NCBI RefSeq assembly: GCF_002551815.1
Contig: NZ_NVPR01000057.1
Coordinates: 1 to 35,201, forward strand
Direction of reading: 5' to 3'
Length of the DNA: 35,201 nucleotides
Source: Bacillus sp. AFS098217
Lineage (GTDB): Bacteria > Bacillota > Bacilli > Bacillales > Bacillaceae_G
Positions 8,438-17,275 of this stretch are shown in pieces. Both the position numbers and the translations under genes were made by a program. Each line of letters begins with the position of its first letter. Position 1 is the first letter of the stretch. Under the pieces are notes generated by a model that had not been told where the DNA came from, did no database searches, and was given only the letters and a program-made list of their open reading frames with translations.

Positions 8438-10351
8438 CTAGTCTATATGTTTCATATATTCTTTTTGGCCGAAGAAGAAATAAATAGCGCATGCCAAAAG
8501 ATAAAACATAATTACAACACATACTTTTTGAAATGAGCCTTCCATAAAAACTGTCCTATGGAACGTATATAACGCAACCGCACTATGCATACTCCCTACT
8601 ACAATAGGCGAAAAGAATAACATGCTTAATTGCCAACGAGAAATTTTCCATACTTCTTGCTTCGTCATTCCAATTTTAGAGAGGGATTGATATTGCTTAC
8701 GGTCCGATGAAATATTATGAAACCATTTAAAATATACAATGCTACATGATGCGAGAAAGAATAATATGCTAATAAACGAACCGACAAATAAAGTAAATTC
8801 TCCAACTTCCTTCATATTCACATACAATTCCATATTATTTCGGAATGCACCATCCTGATTTTTTTTCATATGTTTACGTAAATCTTCGTTTAAGTTCTTT
8901 GTATTTTCAATATTATTTAATGTGTAACCTCGATATATAATTTTTTCAGAATCAGGAATTGTGTTTGCTATACTATTAAAATCTTGATCATTCATAACGA
9001 AAAATATTCCATTCATTTGAGTGATATGATTGTTAAATAGCATTCCTTCTTTTTGTCCGTTAAATGTATACTCTAACGTTTGTCCAAACACATTTAATTG
9101 AATCTTTTTCTTATTATATAAAACTGGTCCATTATACTTATTATAATAAACAAGGGTAACGGTTCCTCTTTGTGGATGATAACTCTTCTGTCCTTGCTCT
9201 TTTGCCTCTTTACTATAATCACTCGCTCTTATTATAGTTGCCTCTGTATTTTCCCTATTATTAGACTGAAATGTTGTTTGTAATCCTACAAAATTCGTAT
9301 AGCGGAATTTATGAAACCCATGTTTATGTAATAAATTTTCAATGGTACCTTTATCAAAAATCTCATGAGATTTAACCCCTTTTTCTATATATGAAAACGA
9401 TTGTGCTCCTCCTCCGCGCCACATCTCTTCCATACCTGAAAAATATAAGAACACCGTCCCCGTTACTGTAACAACAACCGTCGTTGCCATAGATAAAAGG
9501 AAAAAGAAACGACCATTTTCCTTCATTCGATATGATAGTTGATTTACTATAAACAAATACGGATACGTATACATTATTTTTTTATTTCGTTTTATCATTT
9601 CTAATATTTGTGTAGCACCGTGTGTAAATGAAAAGTATGTTCCAACAGAGATTAATATAACAACTGGAATAAAGTATAATCCCATCGTTAACATCGTCGT
9701 TTGGAGAGCTAAACTATACCCAATCACTAAACAGAAAAATCCAAATAAACAAAGCCATTTTGAGATTTTCGCTTCCCTTTTATCCATTCGAAATTCTTTT
9801 AATAGACGAATCACTTTTATATTCCATATACGCAAAGCACTTACAAATGATAAAACGAAAAAGACGCTTGTATATGTAATAAACGTTATAAAAATAGCTT
9901 TTATATCAAAAATAAGAGTTAATTCTTTTGGAAGTCTAAGTAGCATACTAAATACCATGAAAAAGAGCTTTAAAAATATCATGCCAATTCCAATACCGAA
10001 AACGTTAGCAAAAAACCCAACCAACATTTGTTCGGTCATTATCATGCCAATTAAATTAGACTTCGTCGCCCCCATTAACATATATAATCCTAATTCTTTT
10101 TTACGTGCCTCTATGAAAATAGAAGTGGAATACAAAATAAATACAATAAAGAAGCAAATAATAATGACATTACATATAGTGAGTCCCCATCGTACATTTT
10201 GATACCACATCGTTTCTTGCATATAAGGATGTACAATTACTGACATATACGCATAAGAAGCAAATATAGCAAAACAACTACTCAAGAAAAATACTTTATA
10301 ACTACGCCAATTTCCTCTTATATTTTGTATTGCTAATTGCCGAACATTCAT
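8438..10351 (-). CDS. BceB-like ABC transporter permease, second copy
   Basis: FtsX-fold permease of the peptide sensing/detoxification (PepT/Bce) type, 637 aa. N-terminal MNVRQLAIQNIRGNW is the family start. By hydropathy there are about seven membrane segments before residue 300, a polar extracellular domain at roughly 305-520, then three more (from FTLFVGSFISILFF). EARKKELGLYMLMGATKSNL is the coupling region. It is a clear paralogue of the adjacent 10401-12323 product with matching domain layout. It starts 49 nt after that gene, across a strong hairpin, with AGGGGG as ribosome site. No ATPase of its own is present, so it probably uses the one at 12298-13074. The substrate is unknown. Confidence 0.9.
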   Translation of the reverse strand: MNVRQLAIQNIRGNWRSYKVFFLSSCFAIFASYAYMSVIVHPYMQETMWYQNVRWGLTICNVIIICFFIVFILYSTSIFIEARKKELGLYMLMGATKSNLIGMIMTEQMLVGFFANVFGIGIGMIFLKLFFMVFSMLLRLPKELTLIFDIKAIFITFITYTSVFFVLSFVSALRIWNIKVIRLLKEFRMDKREAKISKWLCLFGFFCLVIGYSLALQTTMLTMGLYFIPVVILISVGTYFSFTHGATQILEMIKRNKKIMYTYPYLFIVNQLSYRMKENGRFFFLLSMATTVVVTVTGTVFLYFSGMEEMWRGGGAQSFSYIEKGVKSHEIFDKGTIENLLHKHGFHKFRYTNFVGLQTTFQSNNRENTEATIIRASDYSKEAKEQGQKSYHPQRGTVTLVYYNKYNGPVLYNKKKIQLNVFGQTLEYTFNGQKEGMLFNNHITQMNGIFFVMNDQDFNSIANTIPDSEKIIYRGYTLNNIENTKNLNEDLRKHMKKNQDGAFRNNMELYVNMKEVGEFTLFVGSFISILFFLASCSIVYFKWFHNISSDRKQYQSLSKIGMTKQEVWKISRWQLSMLFFSPIVVGSMHSAVALYTFHRTVFMEGSFQKVCVVIMFYLLACAIYFFFGQKEYMKHID

Positions 10352-10364
10352 CTACATGCCCCCT

Positions 10365-10416
10365 GTAACTTGTTACACACGTAAAAAGCTAGAGGTTCCC
10401 CTAGCTTTTTACGTGT
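10365..10416 (-). repeat. Perfect 16-bp inverted repeat between the two permease genes
   Basis: ACACGTAAAAAGCTAG and its exact complement lie at 10377-10392 and 10401-10416 around 8 nt, covering the last codons and TAG stop of the first permease. On the minus strand the inner part GCTAGGG-GAAC-CTCTAGC followed by TTTTT resembles an intrinsic terminator, and a small palindrome GTAAC-AA-GTTAC follows at 10376-10365. It could partly stop transcription, or stabilise the upstream mRNA. Confidence 0.85.
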
Positions 10417-12323
10417 TTTAAATATCCTCTTTGTGCAATTGCAAAGTAAATTGCCGAAGCTAACATATATGCTCCAATAACAATCGCACCTGATTTCCAT
10501 AAATCTATATAAAGCATTTTCCCTAATGTATGAAGAGCAAATCCGCTATGAATAGCACCAATAACAATTGGGATAAAGAAGATAACTCCCATTTGACGAA
10601 TTGCAATTTTACGAATTTCTTTATCTGTCATTCCAATTCGCTTTAATGATTTAAATTGAATACGATCTTGTTCTTTATCGTTAAACCATTTAAAGTATGT
10701 CAGGCTGCAAGCGAAGAAGAAAAACAGTACCGCTACGAAGAAACCGATGAACATTGTGATTGCACCTTGTTCCTTTATCGCTTTATACATAAGAACGGAA
10801 TTATGGAAATTCTCTTGTTGTTCTGGTGCAATTTCCTTTTTCAAATCTAGCACAAGATCTTCTGTACTTTTCCAATCTTCAATATAATAACCATAATATT
10901 TCATCTTTTTTTCATCCGGTACGAGCTTTGCGTATTTTTCAAAATCTTGATCATTCACAATAAGATATTCGTCATCATTAAAAATAGAATATGAAGTTGG
11001 TTCATTTAACTGAACCGACTGTTTTTGTCCATTAATTGTAATTTCATAGGGTTTCGTACGATCTATCTTCACCATATCATTTGTCATATCACTCATGACC
11101 ATCGTCGCACTACCTGGTGTGTTATGAACTTCTCTAACTTCTTCCCTCTTTTGTTTGCGTACTTCCGCATTATATTCTTTTTCTGAAATAATCGTCGTTG
11201 GTACTTCATGTTCACTGTTAAAAAACGTTACTTTCTGCGTTGCAGGCAGTTTTACGTAGGCTACTTTTCGCACATCTTCAAACCCATGCTTTTTTAATAA
11301 TCCTTGTACTTTTTCTTCACTAATAATGTTATGCGTATTTACTCCCTTTTCCTCATATGAAATAGCATGTGGCGTTTGAGTTACCGTTTTATAACTCATA
11401 TCTTCAAAGAATACATATAGCGTACCAATTGCCGAAGAAACAATCGCTGTAATAATTGAAATAACAAAGAGAAAGCGAGCATTATCTTTCATTTTATAAA
11501 TAAGATTGCTAAGTACAAACATATTTGGATATGTATAATATGATTTTTTTCGTTTCTGTAACGCCTTTAATATGACAGTGCTACCTTGTGTAAATAGTAA
11601 GTACGTTCCCCCAATTGTAAGTCCTACAATCGGTAAAAATAACATAAGGAAATTCATAATTGTAACTTGGAAACAAAGTACATATGCAGCAATGATACAT
11701 CCTACACCAGCTACACATAACCATGTAAATGCAAAAGGCTCTACTTTTTGTTTTCTTGCCTCTCTTAATAAATCAATAATTTGTAAACGTGCAATCGTCC
11801 AAAGACCAAATAATGATAGGATGAAAAAGAGAACGAAATATACACCAGCTGTAATGAAAACTGCTTTTCCATTCCATACGAGCGGAAGTGTTTTATCAAT
11901 GCCAAGTAATACACTTAACGCTTGGAAGAAAAGTTTTGAGCCAAGCATACCAAGTGCAATTCCTATTATAATTGCGATTACCCCTAGGATCATTTGCTCT
12001 AAAACAATCATGCGGCCAATCTGAGCTTTCGTACCACCAATTAACGTTAATAAACCAAATTCTTTTTTTCGTGCTCGTAAAAATGTTGCATTAGCATATA
12101 AAATAAACAGTGCCGAAAAGATGACAATGATATAGTTCATTGATTCCAGCCCTTTTGTAACCATAGCCTTCATGCTAATATTTCCGCTCACTACATCTGG
12201 ATGATAAATGAAGGAAGCATACATGAAAAATACTACAATCGATAAACAACTACTAATAAGAAAGGCTTTATAATTACGCCAATTTCCTTTTACATTATTA
12301 AGCGCGAGCTGGCGAAAGTTCAT
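10401..12323 (-). CDS. BceB-like ABC transporter permease, first copy
   Basis: Ten-segment permease of the Bce family, 640 aa, with N-terminal MNFRQLALNNVKGNW, coupling region RARKKEFGLLTLIGGTKAQI, and a large extracellular domain at about residues 305-525, thought in this family to bind antimicrobial peptides or peptide-lipid complexes and to signal to the kinase. The C-terminal MTDKEIRKIAIRQMGVIFF segment is shared with the second permease. It overlaps the ATPase gene by 26 nt and has a strong GGAGGAG ribosome site inside that gene, so the ATPase-permease pair is the core transporter. The stop codon is embedded in the hairpin that precedes the second permease. Confidence 0.92.
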   Translation of the reverse strand: MNFRQLALNNVKGNWRNYKAFLISSCLSIVVFFMYASFIYHPDVVSGNISMKAMVTKGLESMNYIIVIFSALFILYANATFLRARKKEFGLLTLIGGTKAQIGRMIVLEQMILGVIAIIIGIALGMLGSKLFFQALSVLLGIDKTLPLVWNGKAVFITAGVYFVLFFILSLFGLWTIARLQIIDLLREARKQKVEPFAFTWLCVAGVGCIIAAYVLCFQVTIMNFLMLFLPIVGLTIGGTYLLFTQGSTVILKALQKRKKSYYTYPNMFVLSNLIYKMKDNARFLFVISIITAIVSSAIGTLYVFFEDMSYKTVTQTPHAISYEEKGVNTHNIISEEKVQGLLKKHGFEDVRKVAYVKLPATQKVTFFNSEHEVPTTIISEKEYNAEVRKQKREEVREVHNTPGSATMVMSDMTNDMVKIDRTKPYEITINGQKQSVQLNEPTSYSIFNDDEYLIVNDQDFEKYAKLVPDEKKMKYYGYYIEDWKSTEDLVLDLKKEIAPEQQENFHNSVLMYKAIKEQGAITMFIGFFVAVLFFFFACSLTYFKWFNDKEQDRIQFKSLKRIGMTDKEIRKIAIRQMGVIFFIPIVIGAIHSGFALHTLGKMLYIDLWKSGAIVIGAYMLASAIYFAIAQRGYLKHVKS

Positions 12324-13074
12324 GATATTCTCCTCCTAGCATCGCAAGTACATCCAAAATTTCTTGGAAAAAGGCTTGCTTTGTTTTTCCTTTATGAATC
12401 TCCGAGAAAATTTCTCCATCACGGATAAAGAGAATACGTTCACAGTAACTAGCCGCTACTGGATCATGCGTTACCATTGCAATTGTCACTTTCTTTTGTT
12501 CATGTAAATCTTGCAGAGCACCCATTAATGATTTTGCTGATTTAGAATCTAAGTTTCCTGTCGGCTCATCTGCTAAAATTAATGTAGGTTCGTGAATAAT
12601 GGCACGTGCAGCTGCGGCACGTTGTTGCTGTCCACCTGATACTTCATACACTTTTTTGTTTAAAATACCTTCGATGTTTAAAAACTTCGCAATTTCTAGT
12701 ACTTTCGTATCAATTTCATTTACAGATTTCTTCGCCATAACAAGTGGCAAAATAATATTTTCTTTAATAGATAGCGTATCAAGTAAGTTAAAGTCTTGGA
12801 AAATGAATCCTAAATGCGTACGGCGAAATTCTGCTAATTTTGCAGCACGCATTTGACTAATTTCTTCCCCATTTACATAAACATGTCCTGATGTTTGTTT
12901 ATCAATTGTTGCTAATAAATTCAAAAGCGTTGTTTTCCCGCTTCCTGACGGACCCATAATTCCTACAAATTCGCCTTCTTCAATTTTAAAGTTTATATCG
13001 TTTAAAGCGGTCGTTGCCACTGAACCTTTTGATTGGTACACCTTCGTTAACCCTTTTACTTCAAGAACACTCAT
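12298..13074 (-). CDS. BceA-like ABC transporter ATPase
   Basis: ATPase of the MacB/LolD-BceA group, 258 aa. Walker A GPSGSGKTT, Q-loop IFQDFNLL, signature VSGGQQQR, Walker B LILADEPTGNLD and H-loop MVTHDP are all intact. The extra C-terminal tail after the D/H loop region (about residues 220-258) is also common in Bce ATPases. It follows the kinase gene after a 93-nt gap that holds a probable BceR-type operator and promoter, and overlaps the first permease. It probably powers both permeases. Confidence 0.94.
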   Translation of the reverse strand: MSVLEVKGLTKVYQSKGSVATTALNDINFKIEEGEFVGIMGPSGSGKTTLLNLLATIDKQTSGHVYVNGEEISQMRAAKLAEFRRTHLGFIFQDFNLLDTLSIKENIILPLVMAKKSVNEIDTKVLEIAKFLNIEGILNKKVYEVSGGQQQRAAAARAIIHEPTLILADEPTGNLDSKSAKSLMGALQDLHEQKKVTIAMVTHDPVAASYCERILFIRDGEIFSEIHKGKTKQAFFQEILDVLAMLGGEYHELSPARA

Positions 13075-13108
13075 TTCTAATCCCCCTATGCGTTTTCTTC
13101 TTACATTT

Positions 13109-13191
13109 ACTATAAAAAAAACGAGAAAAAGAAACGAGTGATTTCCCTTACAAAACCATTTGTTATCTTACAATTTTGTCATTTTTCTCGT
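13109..13191 (-). promoter_or_regulatory. BceR-type operator and promoter for the ATPase-permease genes
   Basis: Minus strand: TGACA-AAAT-TGTAA (13181-13168) fits the recalled consensus TnACA-N4-TGTAA of Bce-type regulators and overlaps the kinase TAA stop. A second imperfect copy TAACA-N8-TGTAA lies at 13165-13148. Downstream is -10-like TATAGT (13114-13109) with no good -35 (TCGTTT at 17 nt), as expected for an activator-dependent promoter. An inverted repeat ACGAGAAAAA/TTTTTCTCGT (13182-13191 with 13121-13130) brackets both boxes and is followed by seven T, so the same stretch may end the regulator-kinase transcript. Confidence 0.65.
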
Positions 13192-14250
13192 CAAAGCATG
13201 ATATTCTTCGTCTTTTGCAAATTGGAATGTAAATGTTGTGCCTTCCCCTTCAGTCGATTGTGCTTCAATTCCGTGATGAAGATTATCACAAATTTCCTTT
13301 GTAATATATAATCCCATTCCTGTTGCTTCCCTCGTTTTTCGGCCATTTATCCCGGTAAAGAACGGATCAAATACACGCTTTACATCTTGCTTCGGGATAC
13401 CAATTCCATTATCACGAATATGTAATAAAATTTTCTGATCCTTCTCTTCTATTTGAAACTGAATTTCTTTTTTATCTGCTTGAGAGATTTTTGTATACTT
13501 TATTGCATTCACAACAATTTGACTAATTGCGATATTAATCCACTTTCTGTCAGATGCAACCATACAAGTATCCTCTTCAAACATCAATTTCGGATATACA
13601 GAAGATTGAATAAAAGACTTTCGATTTTGATTAATAATATCTCGAACAACATCTATGACATTTACTACTTCTACTTTATAATCTTTCGCAAACTGCTCTA
13701 ACCTCGCCATATGCAATGCTAAATCTAAACCATTTAAAATACGGTTATTTTCTTCTCGTATACTTTCAACCGTTTCCCTTGCTTCACGGTGCGCTTTTCC
13801 AAATTTCTGCAACAATAATTCAATAACTGATACCGGTGTTTTCATTTGATGAATCCATTGGTTCATAAAGATCATTTGCTGCTGTTCTTTCGCATGCTGC
13901 TTATGAACTTCATTCATATATTGCTGTCTCAGCAAAGTGAATGCTTCTACAATCATTTCTTGTTCCGATGTATAAGAAGCATCAATGAGTAAAGAGTCAT
14001 GTAACGTATGTCCGCCAATGATATATTGTTCTATTCTCTTTAAAAACACACTTCGTTTTCGATAATCATACACGAGGTATGAAATAAACACGACCGTCCC
14101 TAATAAAAGTCCATATAGCCACGTACTCCAATCAAGTGGACGCTTTTCTAAAAGACTTTGTAACTGTAATACGAGTCCAAATAAGCAAAGGCTTACAACA
14201 TAAGAAAGGATTAAAGGAAAACGATCCACGAGGTAACTTTTAAGCTTCAT
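13168..14250 (-). CDS. BceS-like intramembrane-sensing histidine kinase
   Basis: Sensor kinase of 360 aa. Two membrane helices lie near the N-terminus (about residues 11-29 and 43-62) with only a very short outside loop, the hallmark of kinases that receive the signal from a Bce permease rather than binding the peptide themselves. The H-box is NQWIHQMKTPVSVIELLLQ, the N-box VVNAIKYT, then DNGIGIPKQD, FDPFFTG and GMGLYITKEI. I place the start at the ATG at 14250 (MKLKSYLVDRF, with GGAGAAGG upstream), not at 14322, because the membrane segment then begins normally and the overlap with the regulator gene falls to 11 nt. The pair is probably translationally coupled. Confidence 0.92.
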   Translation of the reverse strand: MKLKSYLVDRFPLILSYVVSLCLFGLVLQLQSLLEKRPLDWSTWLYGLLLGTVVFISYLVYDYRKRSVFLKRIEQYIIGGHTLHDSLLIDASYTSEQEMIVEAFTLLRQQYMNEVHKQHAKEQQQMIFMNQWIHQMKTPVSVIELLLQKFGKAHREARETVESIREENNRILNGLDLALHMARLEQFAKDYKVEVVNVIDVVRDIINQNRKSFIQSSVYPKLMFEEDTCMVASDRKWINIAISQIVVNAIKYTKISQADKKEIQFQIEEKDQKILLHIRDNGIGIPKQDVKRVFDPFFTGINGRKTREATGMGLYITKEICDNLHHGIEAQSTEGEGTTFTFQFAKDEEYHALTRKMTKL

Positions 14251-14947
14251 GTCCTTCTCCCCACTCTGTAAGAAGCGCATAACCGTACCCACGTTTTGTG
14301 ACAATTGCATTTTCAATTCCAAGTTCCTCTAGTTTCTTCCTCACTCGTTTTACGTTCACAGTTAATGTATTATCATCAACAAAAGCTACTTCATCCCATA
14401 ACGCCTCTAAGAGTTCTTCACGTGTTACATATTGATTCGCCTGCTTCATTAAACACTCTAGTAAATAAAACTCATTTTTTGTAAGCTCTATTTGCTGCCC
14501 TTTCCACTCTACTGTATGTTGTGATGGGAATAGTAATAATCCACTCACGCCCACGCAATCACTTTCTGTCGATGAAGCATATTCACCATATCCACGGCGC
14601 AGGGCACTTTTTACTTTTGCCATTACAATATCTAAATGGAATGGCTTTGTAATATAATCGTCCCCACCATTTTCAATTGCCATAACTTGATCCATTTCTC
14701 CTGTTCGTGCAGAGACGAAAATAATCGGTGCGTTAGATACTGTTCGAATTTGACGACACCAATAAAAGCCATCAAAGTACGGTAAATTAATATCGAGTAA
14801 AACTAAATGCGGATTCACTTTCACAAACTCATCTTTTATATGGCGTAAATCCGTCGCTCGAAATGATTGATAGCCATACTTCTCTAAATGCTCTTCTAAT
14901 ATTTCTGCAATTTTTTCGTCATCTTCTACAATTAATATTTTATACAT
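14240..14947 (-). CDS. BceR-like OmpR-family response regulator
   Basis: DNA-binding response regulator, 235 aa. The receiver domain has the acidic pair EDD (residues 8-10), phosphoacceptor D52 (LLDINLPYFDGF) and the KPF lysine (ITKPFHLD). From about residue 135 a winged-helix domain (LTKNEFYLLECLM, NTLTVNVKRVRKKLE, TKRGYGYAL) follows. First gene of the five-gene module; GGGGAG is 9 nt from the ATG. Likely activates the transporter genes through the box at 13168-13181. No such box is visible in its own upstream region (14948-15054), so autoregulation through the same motif is not supported. Confidence 0.93.
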   Translation of the reverse strand: MYKILIVEDDEKIAEILEEHLEKYGYQSFRATDLRHIKDEFVKVNPHLVLLDINLPYFDGFYWCRQIRTVSNAPIIFVSARTGEMDQVMAIENGGDDYITKPFHLDIVMAKVKSALRRGYGEYASSTESDCVGVSGLLLFPSQHTVEWKGQQIELTKNEFYLLECLMKQANQYVTREELLEALWDEVAFVDDNTLTVNVKRVRKKLEELGIENAIVTKRGYGYALLTEWGEGHEA

Positions 14948-15054
14948 GCTCTCGTTCTCCCCTTGTATCTTACTGCGGAGTGACTATTTCTTTGATTCTT
15001 CTGACATCTAAAATCAATATACCCTTCTTATAAATTACACTCCTTTCTCCATTA

Positions 15055-15082
15055 TAAAAAAGACTGCCGTATTTTGGCAGTC
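15055..15082 (-). terminator. Terminator of spo0B-obg
   Basis: Immediately after the obg stop: GACTGCC, a 7-nt loop, GGCAGTC, then seven T (15061-15055). Confidence 0.9.
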
Positions 15083-16369
15083 TTAATCGATAAATTCGAA
15101 TTCATATTCAAGAATTTTTACAATGTCGCCGTCTTTTGCACCGCGTGCACGAAGAGCTTCATCAATACCCATTCCACGCATTTGACGAGCAAAACGACGT
15201 ACAGATTCATCACGCGAGAAGTCTGTCATCTTGAATGTTTTCTCAATGTCATAACCAGAAATGACAAATGTACCGTCACTTTCACGTGTAATTTCGAATT
15301 TAACACCTTCAGTCTCAAATTTGTACATTACACTTGCTTCAGATTCGTCTACAACATCATGTACTGGGAATTCCGGTGTTGTTTCTAATAAGTTTGCTAC
15401 TTCAAATAATAGATCACGAACACCTTGTTTTGTTACTGCTGAGATTGGGAATATTTTTACTTCTTCTCCCACTTTCTCTTTAAATGCTTGTAAGTTTTCT
15501 TCTGCATCTGGCATATCCATTTTGTTCGCAACAACAACCTGTGGACGCTCTGTTAAACGCAGATTGTATTCTTTTAATTCATTATTAATCGTTACATAAT
15601 CCTCATATGGATCACGGCCTTCTAAACCAGACATATCAATCACATGCACGATAACACGTGTGCGTTCGATATGACGTAAGAATTGGTGTCCAAGTCCAAC
15701 GCCGGCATGTGCTCCTTCAATAAGTCCAGGAAGGTCAGCCATAACGAAGCTGCGGTTATCACCAGTTTCAACAACACCAAGGTTTGGAACGATTGTTGTA
15801 AAGTGATATTCAGCAATTTTCGGACGCGCTGATGATACAACGGATAATAATGTTGATTTACCTACGCTTGGGAATCCAACAAGTCCAACATCCGCTAATA
15901 CTTTTAATTCTAAGATTACATCACGTTCTTGGCCCGGTTCCCCGTTCTCAGCGATTTCTGGCGCTGGGTTTGTAGCTGTTGCAAAACGTGAGTTACCACG
16001 GCCACCGCGGCCACCTCTTGCAATAACAGCTGATTGCTCATGCGTTACTAAGTCAGCAAGAATTTGACCAGTTGCTTCATCTTTTACAACTGTTCCTGGT
16101 GGAACTTTTACGATTAAATCGTCAGCTTTACGGCCATGTTGCCCTTTGCTCATTCCATGTTGACCACGATCAGCCTTGAAATGACGTTGGTAGCGGAAGT
16201 CCATTAATGTACGTAAGCCTTCGTCAACAACGAAAACAACATCTGCACCTTTACCGCCATCGCCACCTGCTGGGCCACCTTTTGGAACGTACTTTTCACG
16301 ACGGTATGCAACCATTCCGTTTCCACCGTCGCCGCCTTTTACATATATCTTGACCTGATCTACAAACAT
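15083..16369 (-). CDS. obg: GTPase Obg (ObgE/CgtA)
   Basis: Essential ribosome-associated GTPase linked to 50S assembly, the general stress response and sporulation initiation. Length 428 aa as in B. subtilis. The Gly-rich OBG domain spans residues 1-158 ([21 protein letters not shown]), the GTPase domain about 159-330 ([23 protein letters not shown]), and the C-terminal OCT domain follows. Its ATG overlaps the spo0B TAA by one base, so the two are coupled, as in other Bacillus. Confidence 0.97.
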   Translation of the reverse strand: MFVDQVKIYVKGGDGGNGMVAYRREKYVPKGGPAGGDGGKGADVVFVVDEGLRTLMDFRYQRHFKADRGQHGMSKGQHGRKADDLIVKVPPGTVVKDEATGQILADLVTHEQSAVIARGGRGGRGNSRFATATNPAPEIAENGEPGQERDVILELKVLADVGLVGFPSVGKSTLLSVVSSARPKIAEYHFTTIVPNLGVVETGDNRSFVMADLPGLIEGAHAGVGLGHQFLRHIERTRVIVHVIDMSGLEGRDPYEDYVTINNELKEYNLRLTERPQVVVANKMDMPDAEENLQAFKEKVGEEVKIFPISAVTKQGVRDLLFEVANLLETTPEFPVHDVVDESEASVMYKFETEGVKFEITRESDGTFVISGYDIEKTFKMTDFSRDESVRRFARQMRGMGIDEALRARGAKDGDIVKILEYEFEFID

Positions 16370-16917
16370 TATTTCACCACACTTTTTTCGATTGGTTGTA
16401 ATATAACCGAGACTTCATCGTCTCGCATTGTATAAGAAATGGAATACCATTCATTGTTTTGGTTTGACAGCCACATTTGTAGTTCTTCTACATTCGTTAG
16501 CTTGCCACGAAAATCAAAAAAGAAACGAGCATTCTCCGCGTCACATTCAATTGTGATACAAACATAATTTTCAACATAAACGTCTAAACTATGTTGAAGC
16601 ATTGAGAAAAATCCATTCGTCCATGTACACACGGCCTCATCGAAATGAGATAAGTTATGTAGTTCCCCTAATACTTCGTACTCCAATAAGCACGGTTGCT
16701 GTTTCCAGTTATATGTTAAAATCCATTCTGAAAATAAAGGCATCGATAACCCCATCAGATTGGATTCTTGTCTCGCTTCTTGGACAAAACGATTGATGAG
16801 CTCATGAATCTCTTCCACTTTTCCAAGTGAAAGGTTTCCTTTAATCATCTGCATACGATTGAGCCAATCATGTCTAGAATGGCGCAACGCATCTATAATT
16901 GTCCATTTTTCTTTCAT
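16369..16917 (-). CDS. spo0B: Sporulation initiation phosphotransferase Spo0B
   Basis: Passes phosphate from Spo0F to Spo0A in the sporulation phosphorelay. Length 182 aa. The N-terminal helical hairpin carries the phosphorylated histidine in [17 protein letters not shown] (H16). The C-terminal half is a degenerate kinase-like fold with no ATP-binding motif. It lies directly upstream of obg and is separated from rpmA by a terminator at 16938-16970, so it needs its own promoter or readthrough. Confidence 0.95.
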   Translation of the reverse strand: MKEKWTIIDALRHSRHDWLNRMQMIKGNLSLGKVEEIHELINRFVQEARQESNLMGLSMPLFSEWILTYNWKQQPCLLEYEVLGELHNLSHFDEAVCTWTNGFFSMLQHSLDVYVENYVCITIECDAENARFFFDFRGKLTNVEELQMWLSNQNNEWYSISYTMRDDEVSVILQPIEKSVVK

Positions 16918-16937
16918 TTAGATACCCCTTAATATAG

Positions 16938-16970
16938 AAAAACTCTAACCTGCACCCAGGTTAGAGTTTT
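16938..16970 (-). terminator. Terminator of rplU-prp-rpmA
   Basis: Perfect 13-bp stem AAAACTCTAACCT / AGGTTAGAGTTTT with a 6-nt loop and a short T-run in the minus direction. Confidence 0.88.
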
Positions 16971-16981
16971 CCGTGAGTTTC

Positions 16982-17272
16982 TTATGCTTCTTGAGCAACA
17001 GGATATACGCTCACTTGTTTGCGGTCACGGCCAAGACGCTCGAAGCGTACTACGCCGTCAACTTTCGCGTATAAAGTGTCATCGCCACCACGACCAACGT
17101 TAACACCTGGATAAATTTTTGTACCGCGTTGACGGTAAAGAATTGAACCACCTGAAACCATTTGACCATCTGCGCGTTTAGCACCAAGACGTTTTGACTG
17201 AGAGTCACGACCGTTCTTTGTACTACCTACACCTTTCTTAGATGCGAAAAACTGAAGATCTAATCTTAACAT
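16982..17272 (-). CDS. rpmA: 50S ribosomal protein L27
   Basis: L27, 96 aa, whose N-terminal tail reaches the peptidyl transferase centre. As in other Firmicutes it carries an extra N-terminal leader ending LQFF before [12 protein letters not shown]; this leader must be removed between F and A by the protease Prp, encoded just upstream. The rest ([27 protein letters not shown]) is standard. Third gene of rplU-prp-rpmA, 3 nt after prp. Confidence 0.98.
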   Translation of the reverse strand: MLRLDLQFFASKKGVGSTKNGRDSQSKRLGAKRADGQMVSGGSILYRQRGTKIYPGVNVGRGGDDTLYAKVDGVVRFERLGRDRKQVSVYPVAQEA

Positions 17273-17275
17273 ACG

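Noticed and set aside
14250-14322. Longer N-terminus of the Bce-like kinase
   Set aside because: The extra 24 residues overlap the regulator gene in another frame and lack a ribosome site; the ATG at 14250 gives the normal two-helix start.
14948-15054. Autoregulatory BceR box before the regulator gene
   Set aside because: No TnACA-N4-TGTAA match is present in this stretch.
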